A DNA stretch of 64,000 nt from NCBI GenBank assembly GCA_021107945.1, contig JAIORV010000131.1, positions 1 to 64,000 of the forward strand, in the 5' to 3' direction. The notes under the pieces are model-generated. The model had not been told where the DNA came from and searched no databases. It saw nothing but the letters and a program-made list of their open reading frames with translations. This DNA is from Vulcanimicrobiota bacterium. Lineage in GTDB: Bacteria; Vulcanimicrobiota; JAJTBE01. The translations under genes and the position numbers were made by a program. Numbering within the stretch: the stretch's first letter is position 1; each line of letters begins with the position of its first letter. This document shows positions 7,900 to 15,865 of the stretch, in pieces.

Positions 7900-8830
7900 C
7901 TCCCACCGCCTTCATTTCATATCTCCCTTGTCCAAACGAAGTGCCTCTGCCAATGTGAATGATTTCTCCTATTTTGAGGAAATCGTGGAATGGGGTAAGG
8001 TCTCCTTCCAGGATGAAATCACCAATAATCCCTTCCATGCCTATTTTCCTTCCCTGCCGAGTGCTGAATCTCTCACGATAGACGGGGGTCAGGTTAGGAT
8101 TCCTGACGGACAGTGGCTTCGCCTTTTCTTTTAATCCTCGAAAATCTATTTCCACTTCTTGTCCCAGATGAAAATAGGATATGTTGCCAAGCCTTCTCAG
8201 AAGCGTAATAATAAAGCTTTCAGGCACGATACCTTGCAGAGGAAGTCCGTTTTTTCGAATGGCAAGGGGAGATTTCAATGAGAATTTTATCCCGGATAAT
8301 CTTCCCGCCCCCGATGCTGGCTTTTTCTCGGCACAAATCTCAAAAGCGCAGGTCTCCGGTTTGTTCGAAGTCATATTGCCATCTTCAAAAAGACTCAGGT
8401 TGGCAGGTAAATCCACAACCCTCTCCAGGTCAAACCGGCTCCTGTCTCTCCCCAGCCCGGACTTTCCCAATCGGATAAAAGAATGGATAAAATAGGGAAG
8501 ATATTTTGACGCGCCTCCAAAAAGCTTCAAGCCGAACGAAATCCGTCTCTCTTCATTTTTAAGTAAATACAGGACAAAGGGATGGGGGACGTGGTTGTAT
8601 TTTCTCATTTTCTTTGTGTCCGGTGGAGGCATTGTCTCGAAGACATATTGATAAACACAGGTGTGCTTGTAATCACATTTGTTACATTCCGAATCCTGGT
8701 TTATACAGACTGTATTTTTAAAATTGAAGCCGAATCCCCCCCGGATTGTGGCTTCCAGGAACCTTGACTCCACTGGCTTTTCCAGGTTCAGGTCAAATTG
8801 ATAATGGCCGTAGGTAAATAGCAAGGGCAT
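7892..8830 (-). CDS. cas6: CRISPR pre-crRNA endoribonuclease Cas6
   Basis: A RAMP-superfamily nuclease that cuts the CRISPR transcript within repeats. The 312-aa product has the type III-associated Cas6 layout (PF10040 type). There is an N-terminal ferredoxin-like fold with a four-Cys cluster (C42, C49, C52, C58; CNKCDYKHTC), probably metal binding. The C-terminal RAMP contains GIIGDFILEG and the glycine-rich loop GRGTSFGQGRYE (about 294-305). The start is preceded by AAAAGGAAACG. The gene is coupled by stop/start overlap to the cas10 stub. It is the only intact cas gene visible and could process array 1 for effectors encoded elsewhere. Confidence 0.93.
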   Translation of the reverse strand: MPLLFTYGHYQFDLNLEKPVESRFLEATIRGGFGFNFKNTVCINQDSECNKCDYKHTCVYQYVFETMPPPDTKKMRKYNHVPHPFVLYLLKNEERRISFGLKLFGGASKYLPYFIHSFIRLGKSGLGRDRSRFDLERVVDLPANLSLFEDGNMTSNKPETCAFEICAEKKPASGAGRLSGIKFSLKSPLAIRKNGLPLQGIVPESFIITLLRRLGNISYFHLGQEVEIDFRGLKEKAKPLSVRNPNLTPVYRERFSTRQGRKIGMEGIIGDFILEGDLTPFHDFLKIGEIIHIGRGTSFGQGRYEMKAVGDE

Positions 8831-8931
8831 CGTTTCCTTTTTTCTTAACTTTCAATTGAAGGAAGGCTTCATCGTCAAGCATTCGTTTCCCCCTATTAGA
8901 TTAAGATTTGAAAGTCACTTGTACATGTTTT

Positions 8932-9033
8932 GTATTTATTCAGACCACCCCAGGATTTGGGTAGTGGCTGGTCTCCCGACCAGTCTGGAAATGGTATAAA
9001 ATCGAAGCTACAGTGAGAGGTTTGAATAGTTAC
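8932..9033. mobile_element. MITE-like element, copy 2
   Basis: About 102 bp with ends GTATTTATTCAGACC and GAGGTTTGAATAGTTAC. The core GGCTGGTCTCCCGACCAGTC is itself a hairpin. It matches the reverse complement of copy 3 (10286-10400) over most of its length. It directly abuts arm B. Confidence 0.6.
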
Positions 9034-9470
9034 AAGGATTTTGGGTCCGATTGTTGAAAATTGTTTATAGGTAATTTAGTTTTTTCCCTGCAAAAAATGG
9101 TAATAAATTTAAGTTTTTTGGCAAAAATGGCGGAACCCCAGTAGTCATCGAACAAATCACAGCGCCGCCAAGGTTTTTAGAGACCATCCCCCAAAACTCG
9201 CAGTATTGCTGGATGGTGAAATCATTCGCAAAGTAGGCCGCGATTTTGAGGCTTCATAAACCGCATAAGTCCGTAATCGCTGTATAAATCGAGGAGCCTC
9301 AGAAGTACCAAGGACTTCCGGCAATAAATTGATATTGTTTCAAGAAATATTTATTGAAATATTTTAAAATCCAATAGGGTCCGCGAAATTGGTCTCGGAA
9401 AGACAGTGTTCATGCGGGATTCCGGAGGCAGCTATAGGAACCCCACCCCTGACGAATAAGGGATTGCGAC
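9034..9470 (+). repeat. Inverted arm B: leader-like flank plus first repeat of array 2
   Basis: The plus strand is homologous to the minus strand of 6982-7424 along its whole length, with scattered substitutions. It includes the relic frame VLLDGEIIRKVGRDFEAS-stop and ends in a variant CRISPR repeat at 9435-9470. The arms flank the cas6/cas10 fragment in inverted orientation. Confidence 0.8.
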
Positions 9471-9764
9471 TCAATCAATTTTGTCATTGTGGGTTCTTTA
9501 ATACTTCCCAATAGGAAACCCACCTCTGACGAATAAGGGATTGCGACATATATGTGGTAGCGTCTGCATAGATTAAGAATTTACTCGGAAAGCCCCCCCT
9601 GATGAATAAGGGATTGCGACCTCTCCTGCATTGCCAACGCCCCATAAGCATTCATTCATAGGAAACCCATCCCTGATGAATAAGGGATTGAGACCAGTCA
9701 CAAGAGATCCTGAAACAAGTTCAGGATGACGTAGAAACCCACCACCGATCTATGGGGATTGAGA
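9435..9764 (+). CRISPR. CRISPR array 2: five degenerate repeats, plus-strand orientation
   Basis: Repeats at 9435-9470, 9512-9547, 9584-9620, 9659-9694 and 9732-9764. They end in GGGATTGCGAC or, in the last two, GGGATTGAGA(C/A), so orientation is opposite to array 1. Copies 1, 2 and 4 begin TAGGAA(A/C)CCCA, whereas copy 3 begins CTCGGAAAGCCCC like array 1. Copy 5 is badly decayed in the middle. Spacers are 36-41 bp. Spacer 4 (9695-9731) contains a 27-nt stretch that recurs at 29594-29620. A terminator follows 15 bp downstream. Confidence 0.85.
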
Positions 9765-9778
9765 ATCAGTGTACTTCG

Positions 9779-9819
9779 GCCGGGAGGATATGAATACAAA
9801 ACCTCCCGGCATTCTTTTT
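9779..9819 (+). terminator. Rho-independent terminator downstream of CRISPR array 2
   Basis: A perfect 9-bp stem GCCGGGAGG / CCTCCCGGC with a 14-nt loop is followed by ATTCTTTTT on the plus strand. Placed just after the last repeat, it would end the array 2 transcript, supporting plus-strand transcription of that array. Confidence 0.7.
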
Positions 9820-9951
9820 CACCCCCCCTTCAATTCTTTGAATCTCCATTTTGAATCTCAACAAAAACCATTGTGTCTGACAGTAAATCAGATAGACTCT
9901 GGCGAGTTGCAAATGAAAGGATAGCTTTTGGTTTGGTTGTAAGTTTGGCGT

Positions 9952-10055
9952 TAAGCCATTTTTCGAAAATAATGTCTTGTTATTTGGGCGGCGGGACGCC
10001 ACCCCCACCATTATAGCAACATAGGTGGCTGCGGCGTCTCGCCACAGGTTAAAAA
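9952..10055. repeat. Dispersed GC-rich palindromic repeat, copy 1
   Basis: The segment TTCGAAAATAATGTCTTGTT...GGCGGCGGGACGCCACCCCCACC...GCTGCGGCGTCTCGCC recurs with few changes at 49208-49305. It contains two hairpins and no ORF. The region around it (9820-10012) holds nothing else recognisable. Confidence 0.75.
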
Positions 10056-10234
10056 GGATAATACTTATTAGAAACAGCTTAATATTATAGCAACATAGGT
10101 GGCTGCGGCGTCTCGCCACAGGTTAAAAAGGATAATACTTATTAGAAACAGCTTAATATTATAGCAACATAGGTGGCTGCGGCGTCTCGCCACAGGTTAA
10201 AAAGGATAATACTTATTAGAAACAGCTTAATATT
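10013..10234. repeat. Three exact-length 74-bp tandem repeats
   Basis: Units start at 10013, 10087 and 10161, each opening ATAGCAACATAGGTGGCTGC and closing GAAACAGCTTAATATT. Together they fill 222 bp, exactly 3 x 74. Each unit carries the GCGGCGTCTCGCC hairpin of the dispersed repeat, so a partial copy has been amplified in tandem. Confidence 0.9.
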
Positions 10235-10285
10235 GATCATAAATTTGGAATCACAACAAAGGTTGCAGTTGAGCCTGCATATGTA

Positions 10286-10400
10286 GTATTTATTCATACC
10301 TCTCTTGTGGGAAGAACTCTTCAAGCTCGATTTCATACCGCTTCCAGACTGGTCGGGAGACCAGCCTTTACCCAAATAGCGGGTTAGTCTGAATAGTAAC
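10286..10400. mobile_element. MITE-like element, copy 3 (inverted relative to copy 2)
   Basis: About 115 bp, with ends GTATTTATTCATACC and GTCTGAATAGTAAC and core GACTGGTCGGGAGACCAGCC. Its reverse complement aligns with 8932-9033. The gap from here to 10696 has no gene and should contain the promoter of the helicase operon, though I see no convincing -35/-10 pair. Confidence 0.6.
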
Positions 10401-10696
10401 AATTTTTACCCTAAAAATGCATTTAGAATTTTGTAATCACCGTATTGTTGTTTTTTGCTCGGAGATCAGTCCATTTATCGCCGGTTTAAAATTATATCGG
10501 AGAATGCCTGAAATTTGATGCGATTAATTGACAGTGAACTCTCGTATACAATCAAATTTCTGCGCCCTCCGTATCCTTTGCGGTGAATTTAAAAGCATTA
10601 TCCGGGTTTTAATGCCATTTTGCAGCCAACCTTAATAGGATTGTGTGCTTGACTCGTAGAAATTGTATTTTGATCTTAATAATTAGGAGAGAAACC

Positions 10697-13600
10697 GTGA
10701 ATGTATTCGAATTCCGGGATCAGTTGATCAAAGATTTTTCATCATACATCAACAGCTTTATTGAAATAAAGGATGAGAGAATAGCCACGAAGGTTGAGAA
10801 TTGGCTGCACAATGGTATCTTATGGCCGGAGCCGTTAATTCATCTCAATCCATTCTTTGAACCCGGTCATTCCATGGATGAACTTGTGAGCAATGATACA
10901 CTGCATCCTGAATGCAGTAGAATATTCAGTATAAAGAAGGGCACACCGTTAAGGTTACATAAACACCAAGATGATGCCTTAATGGCTGCAAAGAATGGAG
11001 CTAATTACATTCTCACTACCGGGACAGGTTCCGGCAAAAGTCTTGCGTATATTGTGCCTATTGTTGACCATGTGCTTCGAAACGGAAGTGGGAAGGGAAT
11101 ACAAGCAATCATAGTTTACCCGATGAATGCGCTAGTTAACAGTCAGTTTGGTGAGTTAGAGAAGTTTCTTTGCCGAGATTTTGAAGGAAAAAAAGCCCCT
11201 GTTACTTTCAGAAAGTATACGGGACAAGAGAAAGAGAGGGAAAAACATGCAATAATTTCAAACCCACCAGATATACTACTGACGAATTATGTAATGCTTG
11301 AATTAATCTTGACCCGGCCGTTCGAAAGTGGTTTAGTTTCTGCGGCACAAGGATTGAAATTCCTGGTATTGGACGAACTCCATACCTACAGGGGGCGTCA
11401 GGGTGCTGATGTGGCAATGCTCACGAGGAGACTAAGAGACGCTTGCAATGCAAGAGAGTTGCAGTGTGTAGGGACTTCCGCTACTTTAGCCGGCTCAGGC
11501 AGTTTCGATGAACAAAAAACAGAAGTGGCACGTGTAGCTACTCAATTATTCGGTGACACTGTTGAGTCGAAAAATGTAATTGGTGAAACTCTGAGAAGAA
11601 TAACTCCCCTCCATGATTCATATGATTCAGATTTCATAAGCAGTTTGACCAGAATTATCTCTTCCGATGGAGATTTGGCATCAAAATCTTTTGAAAAATT
11701 TATTCAGAGTCCTTTGTCAACATGGATTGAAGATACATTTGGTATAGTAAAGGCGTCCGGTTCAGGACGACTGATTCGAAGTAATCCCATATCTATTGGG
11801 GGGGAAAATGGCGCAGCAAAAAAACTTTCAGAATTGACCAAAGAACCGGAGGAGAAATGTGAAAAGAGAATTCAGGACGCATTATTATTGGGTTACTCTA
11901 TTCAGAATCCTCAAACTGAACGGCCAATATTTGCTTTTCGCCTTCATCAGTTTATCAGCAGCGGAGATCGCGTTTATGCTTCCCTCGAACCTGAGAACCA
12001 GAGATATATTACAATCTTCGGACAAAGATTTGTTCCAAATGAAGATCGTCAGAAAATCTTACTTCCTTTGACTTTCTGCAGGGAGTGCGGGCAAGAATAT
12101 TATTGTGTACGGATGAAGCATAACAATCAGGGGGAGACATTCTTCGACGCAAGGAATCTATCGGACACAAAAAAGGATGAAGAAGGGGAACCCGGATTCT
12201 TATATCTAAGCTTTGCTAACCCCTGGCCGGAAGATGGAAACGGAGTAATTGAGAGACTTCCCGAAGGTTGGGTTGAAGAAGAAAAGGGGAAATTAAGAGT
12301 TAAAAGAGATTCTCGCCGCTTTGTTCCCAGGTCTATTCGGGTGAAATCAAATGGATTTGAATGCGCAGGAGGGCTGGAATATCAGTTTTTCACTGCTCCT
12401 TTTAGGTTTTGTCTCAACTGTGGGGTTGCCTATGGAGGAAGACAACGCTCGGACTTCGGAAAACTTACTACATTGGGAAATGAAGGCAGAAGCACAGCAA
12501 CAACAATTCTAAGCCTTTCATCTATTCGCTATCTGAGAGATCAAATAAGATTGAGCAAGAAGGCCCGCAAACTGCTCAGTTTCACCGACAACAGGCAGGA
12601 TGCTTCTCTCCAGGCTGGACATTTCAATGACTTCATTCAGGTCAGCCTTTTACGTGCGGCTTTATACAAAGCTATGAAAGAAGCCGGCACGGAGGGAATC
12701 TCACATGAGGTGTTAGCACAAAAAGTCTTTAAATCTTTAAATTTCCCCCTGGAACGATATGCAAGAGATGCCGAAGTGCGATTTGCCGCTCTCAATGATA
12801 CTCAGAAGGCATTCCGACAGGTAATTGGGTACAGACTTTATCGAGATTTGCGTCGAGGTTGGCGTGTAACCTCTCCTAACCTTGAGCAATGCGGGCTTTT
12901 GAAAGTTATATATAAATCCATTGATGAGCTTTGTGAAGCTCAAGATGTGTGGCAAGATCTTCATCCATCATTATCCACCGCAAGTTCAAAAACGCGTAAA
13001 AAAATTGCGATTACTCTATTGGATTATATGAGAAGAGAACTTGCAATTAAAGTTGACTATCTGAATCGAGAATTTCAGGAGCAAATTAAAAGAAACAGTG
13101 ATCAACGGTTGATTTCCCCCTGGGCAATTGATGAGAATGAGAAATTGGAATATGCAACGGTAATGTTTCCCCGCTCCAGAAGAAAAGGAAAAGATTCCAG
13201 GGAAAACAGATACATATCTCCACGAGGTGGCTTTGGTCAATTCATTCGCAGGAGATCTACACTTGAGAATTATGATGAAAAAATCACTCTTGATGAGACC
13301 GGAATCATTATCGGGGATCTTCTCGAAGCGCTGAGAGCGGCAGGATTGGTTGAAATTGTGAGTGATCCGGGAAACGAGAATGATGTGCCAGGGTATAAAA
13401 TTCCTGCATCTGCGATGATTTGGGCCGCCGGCGAAGGCGCTATGGGATTTCACGATCCTATACGAGTTCCGAATCAATCGGAATTAGGTGTGAGGACAAA
13501 CCAGTTCTTCGTAGATTTCTATATCTCCATTGCTTTGGGTTTGGTCGGTTTTAAGGCTCGCGAACATACAGCTCAGGTTCCCAGTGATGAACGCATAAAA

Positions 13601-15865
13601 AGAGAAAAAGCTTTCAGGGAAGGCAACCTTCCCATATTATACTGTTCTCCCACAATGGAGCTGGGGGTTGATATTTCCGAGCTTAATGCAGTTAACATGA
13701 GAAATATTCCACCTACCCCCGCCAATTATGCACAGCGCAGCGGGCGTGCCGGGCGTAGCGGTCAGCCTGCTCTTGTATTTACATACTGCTCAACAGGCAG
13801 TCCCCACGATCAACATTTTTTCAAAAGGCCTGCACTTATGGTTGCCGGTTCAGTGACTCCACCTCGGCTTGATTTAGCAAATGAAGACTTAGTGCGGTCT
13901 CATGTGCAAGCTATATGGCTTACTGAAACGGGAATGTGGCTTGGAAGCTCACTGAAAGACATTCTAAATCTTCCTCCTGAAAGCCTGAATTTTGAACTCA
14001 ACGATTCAGTTGTAAATGATATAAATCGGAAAGCAACGCTTCAGAGAACGCTTTCCAAAGCAAGAAGGACACTAAGGTCAATTTCCAATGAATTGAATCA
14101 GTCAGATTGGTATAATGACGAATGGCTTCAAAAAGCGATTCAATCAATTCCTCGTCGATTTGATAAAGCCTGCGATCGATGGAGGGGTCTATATATTGCG
14201 GCAATGACACAACGGGACTTGCAACATCAGATAATATGTGACGCATCAAGACCGCAAAATGAAAAGGAAAATGCAAAGAGACTCAGGAGAGAAGCGGAAG
14301 CCCAACTTGAGTTGTTGGAAGATTCATCCAGTGCTGTCCGGTCCGATTTCTACAGTTACAGGTATTTTGCCAGCGAAGGATTCTTGCCAGGTTATAATTT
14401 CCCCCGCCTTCCTCTGTCTGCATATATTCCCGGAAGGAGAACAAATAATGGAAGGGACGAATTCCTGTCCAGACCGCGGTTTCTGGCGATTTCAGAATTT
14501 GGTCCCAATAGTATCATTTATCACGAGGGTTCAAAGTATGTTATCAGCAAGGTGATATTGCCGGTTGGTAGGGATGAAAATATCAGGACTAATCTGGCAA
14601 AGTTATGTTCTAATTGCGGATACTTCCATAGTATGAGTGATGATGTTGGGCCGGATCTTTGCGAGTTTTGTGAGAAACCACTTGGCCAACCCATCAGACA
14701 GCTCTTTCGGTTGCAGAATGTTTCCACAAGGCGGCGTGAACGTATTAATTCAGATGAAGAAGAACGTTCCCGTATCGGTTATGAGATCAAAACGGCAATA
14801 AGATTTGCTGAATATGGAGGCAAGCACTCCTGCCGGACGTCAACCATAAAAGATGGAGATGAAGTGCTTGGTTATCTTACGTACGGAAGCACCGCCTCAA
14901 TATGGCGTATCAATTTCGGCGGGAAGAGACGCTCAAAAAAGGAGCAGTTTGGTTTTATCCTGGATACTGAAAGTGGGTATTGGAAGAGCGATAAAGATGA
15001 TGTTGAAGATGGCAATAATAATGAACCTGTAAGTAGTAGTTTGGCAAGAGTAATTCCATTTGTGGAAGACCGCAGGAACTGCCTGTTGTTTAAGCCCGAA
15101 GTGAATCTTGACATTTCCCAGATGGCTTCTCTTCAGTCAGCACTTAAAAATGCGATTCAAGTTGAATTCCAATTAGAAGAAAATGAATTGGCGGCGGAAC
15201 CGTTGCCTGATGACAAAGTGCGTCGCGTGCTTATATTCTATGAATCTGCCGAAGGAGGAGCCGGTGTCCTCCGCCATCTCCTTGATGACTCTCATGCCTT
15301 TGGTGAGGTGGCGAAGAAAGCACTTGAAATATGTCACTTTGACAGTGAAACAGGAGAAGACCTGAAAAGAGCTCCGCAATCAATAGAAGATTGTGAAGCT
15401 GCCTGTTACGACTGCCTTATGAGTTATAGAAACCAGCGCGAACACGATTTGCTGGATCGCAAGGCAATCAAATCCTTCCTGATGAGGCTGGCTCAGGCAA
15501 AAGCAGAATCTTCACCGGCTGAGCTATCAAGACAGGAGCATTTCCGGCGTTTAATGAATCTTTCAACTACCAACCTTGAAAAGAGATGGTTAGGATGGTT
15601 GGAAGAAAACGAATTCAATCTGCCATCCGATGCTCAAGTATATATCGAAAGATGTAAAACCCGACCGGACTTTGAATACAAGAGACAAAATGCGGTCATA
15701 TATGTGGATGGACCACACCATGATTATCCGGATAGACAGGAGAGAGACATGGAGCAGGTTGAATGTCTTGAAGATTATGGTTATACGGTCATCAGGTTCA
15801 AACATGATGGGGATTGGCAGATTATTGCAGAGCAATATCCTAATATTTTTGGGAGGGGAACATGA
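10697..15865 (+). CDS. Large superfamily 2 helicase with DUF1998 and C-terminal nuclease domain (DISARM/Druantia-like)
   Basis: I prefer GTG 10697 (MNVFEFRDQLIKDF, preceded by TAGGAGAG) over the track start 10643, giving 1722 aa. The helicase core shows motif I TGTGSGKS (~108-115), motif II LVLDELHTYR (~226), motif III TSATLAG and motif VI SGRAGRSG (~1014-1021). Several Cys pairs follow the MrfA/DrmB pattern (CRECG, CLNCG, CSNCG...CEFC), and the DUF1998 end is YESAEGGAGVLRHLL plus CYDCLMSYRN (~1514-1576). The last ~90 residues (RPDFEYKRQNAVIYVDGPHH) look like a Vsr/DUF559-type PD-(D/E)XK nuclease. It is thus a helicase-nuclease on a single chain. The next gene overlaps by 4 bp. Closest known comparisons are DrmA/DrmB of DISARM and DruE of Druantia; exact family is unverified. 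Confidence 0.88.
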   Translation: MNVFEFRDQLIKDFSSYINSFIEIKDERIATKVENWLHNGILWPEPLIHLNPFFEPGHSMDELVSNDTLHPECSRIFSIKKGTPLRLHKHQDDALMAAKNGANYILTTGTGSGKSLAYIVPIVDHVLRNGSGKGIQAIIVYPMNALVNSQFGELEKFLCRDFEGKKAPVTFRKYTGQEKEREKHAIISNPPDILLTNYVMLELILTRPFESGLVSAAQGLKFLVLDELHTYRGRQGADVAMLTRRLRDACNARELQCVGTSATLAGSGSFDEQKTEVARVATQLFGDTVESKNVIGETLRRITPLHDSYDSDFISSLTRIISSDGDLASKSFEKFIQSPLSTWIEDTFGIVKASGSGRLIRSNPISIGGENGAAKKLSELTKEPEEKCEKRIQDALLLGYSIQNPQTERPIFAFRLHQFISSGDRVYASLEPENQRYITIFGQRFVPNEDRQKILLPLTFCRECGQEYYCVRMKHNNQGETFFDARNLSDTKKDEEGEPGFLYLSFANPWPEDGNGVIERLPEGWVEEEKGKLRVKRDSRRFVPRSIRVKSNGFECAGGLEYQFFTAPFRFCLNCGVAYGGRQRSDFGKLTTLGNEGRSTATTILSLSSIRYLRDQIRLSKKARKLLSFTDNRQDASLQAGHFNDFIQVSLLRAALYKAMKEAGTEGISHEVLAQKVFKSLNFPLERYARDAEVRFAALNDTQKAFRQVIGYRLYRDLRRGWRVTSPNLEQCGLLKVIYKSIDELCEAQDVWQDLHPSLSTASSKTRKKIAITLLDYMRRELAIKVDYLNREFQEQIKRNSDQRLISPWAIDENEKLEYATVMFPRSRRKGKDSRENRYISPRGGFGQFIRRRSTLENYDEKITLDETGIIIGDLLEALRAAGLVEIVSDPGNENDVPGYKIPASAMIWAAGEGAMGFHDPIRVPNQSELGVRTNQFFVDFYISIALGLVGFKAREHTAQVPSDERIKREKAFREGNLPILYCSPTMELGVDISELNAVNMRNIPPTPANYAQRSGRAGRSGQPALVFTYCSTGSPHDQHFFKRPALMVAGSVTPPRLDLANEDLVRSHVQAIWLTETGMWLGSSLKDILNLPPESLNFELNDSVVNDINRKATLQRTLSKARRTLRSISNELNQSDWYNDEWLQKAIQSIPRRFDKACDRWRGLYIAAMTQRDLQHQIICDASRPQNEKENAKRLRREAEAQLELLEDSSSAVRSDFYSYRYFASEGFLPGYNFPRLPLSAYIPGRRTNNGRDEFLSRPRFLAISEFGPNSIIYHEGSKYVISKVILPVGRDENIRTNLAKLCSNCGYFHSMSDDVGPDLCEFCEKPLGQPIRQLFRLQNVSTRRRERINSDEEERSRIGYEIKTAIRFAEYGGKHSCRTSTIKDGDEVLGYLTYGSTASIWRINFGGKRRSKKEQFGFILDTESGYWKSDKDDVEDGNNNEPVSSSLARVIPFVEDRRNCLLFKPEVNLDISQMASLQSALKNAIQVEFQLEENELAAEPLPDDKVRRVLIFYESAEGGAGVLRHLLDDSHAFGEVAKKALEICHFDSETGEDLKRAPQSIEDCEAACYDCLMSYRNQREHDLLDRKAIKSFLMRLAQAKAESSPAELSRQEHFRRLMNLSTTNLEKRWLGWLEENEFNLPSDAQVYIERCKTRPDFEYKRQNAVIYVDGPHHDYPDRQERDMEQVECLEDYGYTVIRFKHDGDWQIIAEQYPNIFGRGT

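Noticed and set aside
10643-10696. Track start of the helicase gene at GTG 10643
   Set aside because: GTG 10697 has a well-placed TAGGAGAG site; the 18 upstream residues (MCLTRRNCILILIIRRET) look like untranslated sequence.
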